DNA of 5,112 nt, from assembly GCA_003354225.1 (NCBI GenBank), contig PIVH01000719.1, positions 1 to 5,112 on the forward strand, in the 5' to 3' direction. A program made the translations under genes and the position numbers. The DNA comes from Globobulimina sp. (taxonomy: Eukaryota > Foraminifera > Rotaliida). The notes beneath the pieces are model-generated. The model saw only the letters and a list, made by a program, of their open reading frames with translations, searched no databases and was not told the DNA's origin. Shown piece by piece: positions 1 through 4,831 of this stretch; the stretch's first letter is position 1, and each line of letters starts with the position of its first letter.

Positions 1-96
1 GATGAATCCAATGATGAATCCAATGATGAATCCAATGATGAATCCAATGATGAATCCAATGATGAATCCAATGATGAATCCAGTGATGAATCCAGT
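1..96 (+). repeat. 12-bp tandem repeat, 8 copies, coding D-E-S-N/S
   Basis: Six exact head-to-tail copies of GATGAATCCAAT (1-72) are followed by two copies of GATGAATCCAGT (73-96). The array begins at the window edge, so the copy number is a minimum. It is in frame with the helicase gene and codes Asp-Glu-Ser-Asn/Ser repeats. The unit is a multiple of three, so copy changes keep the frame. The acidic serines are a plausible casein-kinase-2-like substrate, which is inference. Confidence 0.95.
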
Positions 97-2013
97 GAGA
101 AAATATTTTTTGATGCTGCATCAAGAAGCCGATTATCCAGAAAACGACGATTCGACGATGTTGATGATGGTTTGACTGGTAGTCGAAAAAAAAGACGATT
201 GTCAGAAACAACGCATTTATCACAGTCATTGTCACAATTATTATCAGCTAATCACAATGTTTATGAATCGTCACAATTATTATCACTTGAAGAAAATAAA
301 CAAAATGAAGAAAATGATGATGAATCGTCACAATTAGTATCACTTGAAGAAAAGGAAGAAAATGAAGGAACTATATGGGACCAGACTTATTTAGGTATCG
401 ATAAAGCGGATTTTGTGAGCCATGCGAATCTGATCCCTGAATTAACTTATAAATCGTTAATATTGGAAGAATTGCAAGATATTAATGATCGTGATTTGGC
501 ATTGGATGAAGACAATAATAATTACGACGCAGTAAAACAATGGGTCGAATGTTTTCTGTGCAGAATCGTCACACCGCAAATGTATTACAATTTACATACA
601 ATGAAACAATGCAATGCACAATTTATTTTAGCAGTGGTGAAATATAAAGTTGTTAAAAATACCAAGAAAGATGGAATGAGTGTCAAGTATGTTCCTTTTT
701 ATCCCAGATGGGCGACCGATGCAAATATAAAATCATTTGATTCAGTTGCATGGATTCCGCCTCCATGTCATTTATTTATTGATCGAAGGAATGGTAAAGG
801 ATTAGTATTAAATAAATTTGATTTTACGTCATATTATCAGTTTGTCAGTCGTCCATTACGAAATTCACTACGTGCGCATCATCTGATTGATTTTTTTAGC
901 AACGGTATTTGCAGAGGAAAGGAGAATGTAATCCATTTTTTTTGTTGTTACTTATTTCATTTGATACATTATCCTGTCGTTAATCCGCAGTTATTCATCA
1001 TCTTATACTCGTTTGCACGTGGAACTGGAAAGAATGCATTCTGTTATTTAATCAAAGCATTTATGGGTAATGTGTATTTTCGAGAGATCAGTGGATATCA
1101 ATTTTTTCAGAATACAACGTTTACGGGAGAAACAGAATATATTTTAACTGTCATAAATGAATCACAACTGGTCACTAAACCACAGATAGAAAAATTAAAA
1201 GCAAAAATTACCAATGAAACAGCATTAGTAAATAAGAAATATGAGCAGTCATCGTTACAAATTAATGTCGAAAGGTGTATTATGTGTATCAACACCAAAA
1301 ATTGTGGTTTAACTGGTAGAAGATTTGCACCTTTTCATGTATCAGAGGATAGAGCGAGAGAGAAAGCCCATTTTAATATGATATATACTGGAATAAGAGA
1401 TCCTGATGCGGTGAGACAGTGTTGGGAATGGATTCGTAGTAAAGTAACATTGCAGGAACGAGATGAAATGAAAAAAAATCAGTTTAATTTCGAACATTTA
1501 TTTCAATCAATCCAAGGTAATGAGTATCGTGAAGAGAATGAATATGTAAATGCAGGAGTAATAATTAAATTCTTTACATACTTATTATTATTTGTGTTTA
1601 ATATTAAGAAGGAAAGGGATTTTCGATTAGCAGCAGCTCGACCTAAAGCAAACATTACACATATTGTTCTTTTTGATAGATCGGATATTAGGACTATGTT
1701 TAGCAGTTTCTATGTTCAAATTGACGGAGGTCAAGCATCGGACGTATTTTCAACATATGGAGCATTTCGCATGGCATTGGAAGATATTCAACATTCTGGA
1801 TTCAGTTTCTTTGCTGATCATAGACAAGCATCGACTAGATATTGGTGTTATAATTTTGTAGTATTGTTAAAATATATGAAGACACAATATCCAAGTTTAA
1901 TGAAACAATGTTTAAAAAAAAGAAGGAGAATTGATATAGTCATTCCAAAAACAGTTATTTTTCAACCTTATGAAAAATGTACAAAAACATTACAAAGAGA
2001 GTTTCTATGTTAA
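1..2013 (+). CDS. SF3 helicase, D5/DUF5906-like replication protein (5' partial)
   Basis: The frame is open from base 1 to the TAA at 2011-2013 (670 codons). The first in-frame ATG lies well inside the protein, so the true start is left of the window. Residues are numbered from window codon 1. Residues 1-32 are D-E-S-N/S repeats. Basic patches at 47-50 (RKRR) and 62-66 (RKKRR) look like a nuclear localisation signal. Residues 67-125 are acidic and Ser/Gln-rich. The helicase core follows: a W-I-P-P region at 251, a P-loop ARGTGKN at 339-345, a Walker B-like ILTVINES at 381-388, a B'-like KITNETALVNKK at 402-413, a sensor-1 Asn431, and a candidate arginine finger R440/R441. The order and spacing match the SF3 helicases of viral D5 and DUF5906 proteins, which are ATP-driven hexameric DNA unwinding enzymes. 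A fused N-terminal primase cannot be judged here. The C-terminal part (about 510-620) may be a winged-helix or DNA-binding tail. The P-loop has Phe where the first Gly is usual. The helicase assignment is firm; the exact family is not. Confidence 0.88.
   Translation, partial: DESNDESNDESNDESNDESNDESNDESSDESSEKIFFDAASRSRLSRKRRFDDVDDGLTGSRKKRRLSETTHLSQSLSQLLSANHNVYESSQLLSLEENKQNEENDDESSQLVSLEEKEENEGTIWDQTYLGIDKADFVSHANLIPELTYKSLILEELQDINDRDLALDEDNNNYDAVKQWVECFLCRIVTPQMYYNLHTMKQCNAQFILAVVKYKVVKNTKKDGMSVKYVPFYPRWATDANIKSFDSVAWIPPPCHLFIDRRNGKGLVLNKFDFTSYYQFVSRPLRNSLRAHHLIDFFSNGICRGKENVIHFFCCYLFHLIHYPVVNPQLFIILYSFARGTGKNAFCYLIKAFMGNVYFREISGYQFFQNTTFTGETEYILTVINESQLVTKPQIEKLKAKITNETALVNKKYEQSSLQINVERCIMCINTKNCGLTGRRFAPFHVSEDRAREKAHFNMIYTGIRDPDAVRQCWEWIRSKVTLQERDEMKKNQFNFEHLFQSIQGNEYREENEYVNAGVIIKFFTYLLLFVFNIKKERDFRLAAARPKANITHIVLFDRSDIRTMFSSFYVQIDGGQASDVFSTYGAFRMALEDIQHSGFSFFADHRQASTRYWCYNFVVLLKYMKTQYPSLMKQCLKKRRRIDIVIPKTVIFQPYEKCTKTLQREFLC
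263..353 (+). repeat. Imperfect direct repeat of about 34 bp in the helicase linker
   Basis: Bases 263-296 and 320-353 are nearly identical, both starting ATGAATCGTCACAATTA and running on through TATCACTTGAAGAAAA. They code the ESSQL(L/V)SLEE segment twice. A weaker third relative lies just upstream (about 218-248, SQSLSQLLS). The protein segment is acidic and Ser/Gln-rich, so it is probably a disordered linker that grew by duplication. Confidence 0.8.
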
Positions 2014-2075
2014 TTAAAATTCAATTATTTAAATTCTGAGTGTTTATTTAAAAACATTAAAATCTGCAAAACATT
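2014..2075 (+). promoter_or_regulatory. Short AT-rich spacer with TATA-like sequence
   Basis: This 62-bp gap separates the helicase stop from the next ATG and is almost wholly A/T. TATTTAAAA at 2045-2053 sits about 23-31 bp before the ATG at 2076 and could act as a TATA-like element. An AATAAA at 2130-2135, already inside the next gene, could serve as the poly(A) signal of the helicase transcript. Both are weak calls in DNA this rich in A/T. Confidence 0.3.
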
Positions 2076-3242
2076 ATGTTCGATCTCTTGAAATTTAAAG
2101 AGACTGCTGTTCTCTTGTTGCAACATCTTAATAAACGGGAGACTTTTGAACCTACGACACGCACGTTACAGACACTGATCGATGCAGCCAAATTACACTA
2201 CAAAAAATCCAATCGACGATGTATTTATGCTGGACTTTTCATTAAATTCGTTAAATCTTTACAAAGTGAATATCAATGTTTACCGGATCGTAATACCGAT
2301 GAAGTATGCTCTATGCTTATAACAACTATTAACAATGCACCAAATCAACCAGCTTTGAAAAAACGATTATTTAATCTGAACGATAGCCAAAATACATTAA
2401 AATGTGGAATCAAAATGTCACCAATTACGACAAGCATGTCTCCAATGGAGACAATCAATATGTCGCCAATAAAGGTTGGTTGTATAGATATTAAGAAAAT
2501 GCCACGTTTGGAAAGCGGCGAAGGTCCCTCGTTATTGGATCTTACAACTCCAACACCATCAGTATCCCCGATCAACTCCATCCCATCCAAATCAATCAGA
2601 ATCAAAAACGAAAAATATAGTGAATCATTCGAAGGGAGAATAAGATCGATAGTTGATCATTCAAACAACAGTTTAAACAATAAAACTCAAACACAAAATA
2701 AACAGATATATTCAGCTCATACAGCGACACCAAAACCAATCAATACAAACAATAATAATTATTCGCTCCGGAAAGGTCGGTATGTCGGTCAAGATAATTT
2801 CATGCCGTACGAAGCAAAAAAGGAAACAAGTATTGATGTAACACATTTTAATTTGAAAGAAACAAGAAATGACAATACAGTGGCAAGTCCAGTGGCAAGT
2901 CCATTGATATTAAATATATCAAATACAATGACAACGCACAACTCCAAAGCGATGAAGACAACGATGAAAATATCAAATATTGATGAAGACAACGATGAAG
3001 ACAACGAGCTGCTTTATGATTGGTTAAGCGATTTGGATTTAACCACTTTGAATGTGAATGTAACCGGAAAGGAAAAAAAGAAGAAAAAAAGAAAAAGGGA
3101 AAAAAAGAAAAAGGAAAAAAAGAAAAAGGAAAAAAAAAGGAAAAAAAGAAACAAGAAACGAAAACTCAACCAAGTATATGATAGCGACGGACAAACAACA
3201 GTTAAAACGGAAAATAAACGAAAAAAACAAAAATTTCATTAA
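2076..3242 (+). CDS. Hypothetical 388-aa disordered protein with helical N-terminus and Lys-rich tail
   Basis: I do not recognise this protein. The ATG at 2076 is the first in frame after the spacer, and the TAA is at 3240-3242. Residues 1-100 look ordered and helical, with hydrophobic spacing and a few Cys. From about 110 it is Ser/Thr/Pro/Asn-rich and probably disordered. It carries three Met-Ser-Pro motifs (codons at 2415, 2436, 2460), a SUMO-interaction-like LLDLTTPTPS at 153-162, psi-K-x-E sites IKNE (176-179) and VKTE (376-379), an SPVASPVASP-type repeat near 2881-2904, and an acidic DEDNDEDNE stretch at about 303-311. Residues 331-363 are almost all Lys/Arg/Glu, and the C-terminus is again basic. 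This fits a nuclear, nucleic-acid-associated accessory protein next to the replicative helicase, but that role is inference. The long ORF with a distinct ordered N-terminus supports a real gene. Confidence 0.78.
   Translation: MFDLLKFKETAVLLLQHLNKRETFEPTTRTLQTLIDAAKLHYKKSNRRCIYAGLFIKFVKSLQSEYQCLPDRNTDEVCSMLITTINNAPNQPALKKRLFNLNDSQNTLKCGIKMSPITTSMSPMETINMSPIKVGCIDIKKMPRLESGEGPSLLDLTTPTPSVSPINSIPSKSIRIKNEKYSESFEGRIRSIVDHSNNSLNNKTQTQNKQIYSAHTATPKPINTNNNNYSLRKGRYVGQDNFMPYEAKKETSIDVTHFNLKETRNDNTVASPVASPLILNISNTMTTHNSKAMKTTMKISNIDEDNDEDNELLYDWLSDLDLTTLNVNVTGKEKKKKKRKREKKKKEKKKKEKKRKKRNKKRKLNQVYDSDGQTTVKTENKRKKQKFH
2951..2999 (+). repeat. 18-bp repeat GATGAAGACAACGATGAA read in two frames
   Basis: The exact 18-mer occurs at 2951-2968 and 2982-2999, 31 bp apart. 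Because 31 is not a multiple of three, the first copy is translated (A)MKTTMK and the second DEDNDE within the same gene. The second copy continues with another GAAGACAAC, showing a 12-bp inner period GATGAAGACAAC. That unit resembles the GATGAATCCAAT unit at the left edge of the window. Confidence 0.9.
3066..3151 (+). repeat. 86-base homopurine tract coding a Lys/Arg/Glu tail
   Basis: Every base from 3066 to 3151 is A or G on the plus strand, made of A-runs split by G or GG; the longest is A9 at 3130-3138. It codes the Lys-rich tail of the 388-aa protein. Long A-runs tend to slip in replication, transcription and sequencing, so the exact C-terminal frame depends on the run lengths being right. 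Confidence 0.9.
3213..3218 (+). terminator. Candidate poly(A) signal AATAAA
   Basis: AATAAA lies 22-27 bases before the stop codon of the 388-aa gene. Cleavage 10-30 bases downstream would fall at or just after the TAA, giving a very short 3' UTR, as seen in compact viral genomes. The hexamer is common by chance in A-rich DNA, so confidence is low. Confidence 0.25.
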
Positions 3243-3392
3243 CATTGTATTGCGTAACGTAAACATGGAATGGGCACATATTTAAATTTTGTTATTGTAA
3301 TAATATTTTAACAGACTTGAGTCACTGATTTAACAGACTTGACTTCAAAAAATTGAAAAAAACTCTCTCTATTTAACAATCCTTGAAAGACA
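3243..3392 (+). promoter_or_regulatory. Intergenic control region with direct repeat, AP-1-like palindrome and TATA-like box
   Basis: This 150-bp gap holds ATATTTAAAT (3278-3287), a TATA-like sequence. It also holds a 14-bp direct repeat TTTAACAGACTTGA at 3307-3320 and 3329-3342, 22 bp apart start to start. Overlapping the end of the first copy is TGAGTCA (3318-3324), a perfect AP-1/TRE consensus. CTCTCTCTATTTAACAAT follows about 20 bp before the next ATG and could be a start-proximal element. The sequences are seen; the regulatory role is inferred. Confidence 0.4.
3307..3342. repeat. 14-bp direct repeat TTTAACAGACTTGA, two copies
   Basis: The exact 14-mer is found at 3307-3320 and 3329-3342 in the non-coding gap upstream of the Arg-rich gene. 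The start-to-start distance is 22 bp, about two helical turns, so two bound proteins would face the same side of the DNA. Confidence 0.85.
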
Positions 3393-3797
3393 ATGCAACA
3401 CAAAACCTATGAATTAAATATATCTGATGATGAATATCATCAGTATAAACATGTAAAACCACGATGCAATAAATATCAAACAGTAAGGTCGAAGAGGTCG
3501 AGGTCGAGGGGAGAGAATAATCGAGATCGGAGGGGAGAGAATAATCGAGATCGGAGGGGAGAGAATAATCGAGGTCGAGATAATTATTACAATCGAGATC
3601 GGATGGGAGAGAATAATCGAGGTCGGAGGGGAGAGAATGATAATTATTATAATCGAAGTCGAGATCGAGGTCGGATGCGAGAGAATAATCGCATTCGCGA
3701 TACCGGACCGCGGTCAGAGTACTCAGGATCGAGGCGGGAAAGAAATCTGGATTCAAATCCGTATTTGGCATCGCAGTCGAGGTCGAGGTCGAGGTAG
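3393..3797 (+). CDS. Arg-rich RGENNRDR-repeat protein, hypothetical
   Basis: The ATG at 3393 opens a 134-codon frame that stops at TAG 3795-3797. Residues 1-30 are mixed (MQHKTYELN.., an acidic SDDE, some Tyr/His). Residues 31-40 and 127-134 are RS dipeptide-rich. Residues 39-100 are tandem R-G-E-N-N-R-D-R and related units, including two DNYYNR blocks. The composition resembles RGG/RS-type RNA-binding or condensate-forming regions of nuclear proteins; no folded domain is visible. The same frame continues open past the TAG into a Pro/Ser-rich segment, so the stop may be read through, spliced out, or a mutation in a longer gene. An antisense frame of 183 codons also covers the region but looks like a repeat by-product. 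The gene call is moderate because low-complexity repeats keep frames open easily. Confidence 0.6.
   Translation: MQHKTYELNISDDEYHQYKHVKPRCNKYQTVRSKRSRSRGENNRDRRGENNRDRRGENNRGRDNYYNRDRMGENNRGRRGENDNYYNRSRDRGRMRENNRIRDTGPRSEYSGSRRERNLDSNPYLASQSRSRSR
3507..3680 (+). repeat. 24-bp coding repeat array (RGENNRDR units)
   Basis: Bases 3507-3530 and 3531-3554 are identical 24-mers (AGGGGAGAGAATAATCGAGA then TCGG). Further decayed units follow to about 3680, interrupted by two AT-rich inserts coding D-N-Y-Y-N-R (about 3579 and 3637). The unit is a multiple of three and in frame with the Arg-rich gene. It also creates the long but probably spurious antisense frame. Confidence 0.85.
3795..3797 (+). other. 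In-frame TAG between two open segments of one frame
   Basis: The TAG stops the Arg-rich frame, but the next 74 codons of the same frame (to about 4020) are open and biased in composition (Ser/Pro/Asn, IDLT motifs). The next bases are CAG, which partly matches the CAR of the UAG-CAR-YYA leaky-stop context known from tobamoviruses; the YYA part does not match. The other complete genes here, and the minus-strand one, end in TAA. It could be readthrough, a nonsense mutation, a sequence error, or the end of a separate gene. Confidence 0.45.
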
Positions 3798-3851
3798 CAG
3801 GGGAAAAAATCCGGTGTAGTGGCATCACCACCGCATAATACGAATAATACA

Positions 3852-4082
3852 ATGGGTTTAGAATCACCACCGCATACACCATCACCATCACTGTCATCGA
3901 ATAATAATTCAACGGCATTACCACCGCATATACCGATCCCTACAATAGATTTAACAACACCATCACCACAGCACAGTAATATAAATAATAATTCGCTGAT
4001 TGATTTGTCATCACCACCACGTAAAATGCGAAGCGCCGGTTTGTGTCTGTGTTGTACATATATCTGTGTTCTGTACTTGTGA
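3852..4082 (+). CDS. Pro/Ser/Asn-rich segment with two IDLT/IDLS motifs, possible exon or readthrough extension
   Basis: The frame is open from just after TAG 3795 to TGA 4080-4082; 3852 is its first ATG. The segment has repeated S-P-P-H/L-P-P-H units (DNA motif ACCACCGCATA three times, near 3827, 3866 and 3920). It also has SP/TP sites and two SUMO-interaction-like motifs, TIDLTTPSP (IDLT 3945-3956) and SLIDLSSPP (IDLS 3999-4010). After about 4040 the reading becomes Cys/Tyr/Val-rich from T/G-rich DNA, unlike what precedes. The real coding part therefore probably ends near 4020-4038 at a splice donor. It may be the middle of one gene running from 3393 to 4557, or a short separate protein. 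The function is unknown. Confidence 0.4.
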   Translation: MGLESPPHTPSPSLSSNNNSTALPPHIPIPTIDLTTPSPQHSNINNNSLIDLSSPPRKMRSAGLCLCCTYICVLYL

Positions 4083-4168
4083 TTTGAATGTGTGGTTTTG
4101 TATCTTGTATTGTATCTATTTAGTACACCATTTGTTTTGTTTGATGTTTACCGCCGACGGTACACCAG
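4021..4168 (+). other. Candidate GT-AG intron that keeps the frame
   Basis: Two possible donors exist, CAC|GTAAAA at 4021 and CCG|GTTTGT at 4039, and two acceptors, TATTTAG ending 4123 and ACACCAG ending 4168. All four combinations join the Pro/Ser-rich frame to the downstream helical frame without a shift. The middle (about 4040-4143) is T/G-rich with a T-rich run before 4123, and TTTAC at 4147-4151 fits a branch point 18 bases before the second AG. Neither donor is a full consensus. The alternative is a plain intergenic promoter region with TCTATTTAGTA at 4115-4125. Confidence 0.4.
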
Positions 4169-4557
4169 CTATGGATGAAGATAAAGAGGCATATGGTGGT
4201 GGTTTGAGTGCATTTAAACAACAAGACATCGAGGACTTAGCATTTGATAATGATCCTACAAACGAGGATATTCAATGGCATCTATTCGAGAATCATTGCG
4301 ATGCGAAGAAGAGACTAATAAAAGCAGCCAATGATCTGCGCGATACCAATGAGCATAGGGGAAACTTAAAACGGCGTTATGATGCGAATTTTTACAAATT
4401 AAAAATTTTAGAGAAGGCGATTGAAACACTACCTCTTCCGATGCAAGCAAAAATCAAGAATGCTGTGGAAATGGTGGAGAAGGAAATGGTGGAGAAGGAA
4501 ATGGTGGAGAAGGAAAAGAAGGAAAAGAAGAAATGTAAGAAAAGAAGTGATTGTTAA
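4144..4557 (+). CDS. Charged helical protein with EMVEK repeats and Lys-rich tail, hypothetical
   Basis: I do not recognise this protein. The frame ends at TAA 4555-4557. The first in-frame ATG is 4144 (137 codons), in a poor context. The ATG at 4171 has G at -3 and G at +4 and would give 128 residues starting MDEDKEAYGG. If the candidate intron is real, this is instead the last exon of a longer gene. From 4171 the order is an acidic start with Gly-Gly-Gly, an acidic DIEDLAFDNDP region, a long helical part rich in Lys/Arg/Glu/Asp with heptad-like hydrophobics (coiled-coil-like), three EMVEK repeats, and a KKEKKKCKKR tail. The Lys-rich end resembles that of the 388-aa protein. It has no upstream neighbour other than the T/G-rich stretch, and it converges with a minus-strand gene. 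Confidence 0.65.
   Translation: MFTADGTPAMDEDKEAYGGGLSAFKQQDIEDLAFDNDPTNEDIQWHLFENHCDAKKRLIKAANDLRDTNEHRGNLKRRYDANFYKLKILEKAIETLPLPMQAKIKNAVEMVEKEMVEKEMVEKEKKEKKKCKKRSDC
4468..4512 (+). repeat. 15-bp tandem repeat, 3 exact copies (EMVEK)
   Basis: GAAATGGTGGAGAAG occurs three times head to tail at 4468-4482, 4483-4497 and 4498-4512, in frame with the helical protein and coding Glu-Met-Val-Glu-Lys. Perfect identity suggests a recent expansion. The repeats extend a charged helix into the Lys-rich tail. Confidence 0.95.
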
Positions 4558-4831
4558 TGACTGGAAGTACGTAATTATAATCCATATTGTTTTTTTTTTT
4601 TTTTGAATTTGAAAATGGATCTATTTAATATTGCTTGTATTCATAGAAAAATTAAACCTTGTTTGTCATCATAGAGGGTACCACGGAAAACTATTAATTT
4701 AACACAAGGGTTTATCAAAATAAGTGACTTTTTAGGTTTAATTTGAAAAAAAATAAACATCAATGTCATATTGAAAAAACATCAATGTCATATTTAATTA
4801 ATTTACAAAGTACAAACAACGGTCATATTAA
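4558..4831. other. Convergent intergenic region with poly(A)-like signals and T15
   Basis: This 274-bp gap lies between the tail of the plus-strand helical gene and the tail of a minus-strand gene. It holds a run of 15 T (4590-4604), ATTAAA (4651-4656) and AATAAA (4752-4757) for plus-strand transcripts, and TTTAAT (4793-4798, ATTAAA on the minus strand) for the opposing one. It also carries a tandem repeat near 4743-4794. I see no credible ORF or RNA gene. A 3'-end and transcription-stop region for both genes is the simplest reading. Confidence 0.6.
4743..4794. repeat. Tandem repeat TTGAAAAA..ACATCAATGTCATA
   Basis: AACATCAATGTCATATT is exact at 4756-4772 and 4778-4794, 22 bp apart. Including the TTGAAAAA lead, the units are 28 bp (4743-4770) and 22 bp (4771-4792). 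A third GTCATATT occurs at 4822-4829, followed by AATTA as after the second copy. This is non-coding, between two convergent gene tails. Confidence 0.85.

Noticed and set aside
1-96. CRISPR-like array
   Set aside because: The repeats are contiguous 12-mers with no spacers and are in frame with the coding sequence.
172-174. TTG as the start of the helicase gene
   Set aside because: The frame is open for 57 more codons to the window edge and TTG starts are unlikely in a eukaryotic-type gene, so the start is outside the window.
1664-1861. Small alternative-frame ORF within the helicase gene
   Set aside because: It is a shadow of the helicase frame, with no start context or recognisable features.
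3039-3266. Phe/Leu-rich antisense ORF resembling a membrane protein
   Set aside because: It is the complement of the homopurine tract, which reads as Phe/Leu/Ser by composition alone.
3794-3819. 26-nt mini-intron (GTAGCA...GTGTAG) removing the TAG
   Set aside because: Its length is not a multiple of three and the joined frame meets a stop within a few codons.
3373-3924. 183-codon antisense ORF rich in D-L-D-Y-S-L-P-S repeats
   Set aside because: It mirrors the 24-bp sense repeat array, and its ends are low-complexity Val/Met/Tyr reading from the ACC/AAT-rich strand. The sense reading (RGG/RS, then Pro with IDLT motifs) looks more like a protein. It cannot be excluded fully.
4651-4716. Possible stem: AAACCTTGT with ACAAGGGTTT
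   Set aside because: The stem is only about nine pairs with a bulge and a loop of roughly 40 bases; this is expected by chance in such DNA.
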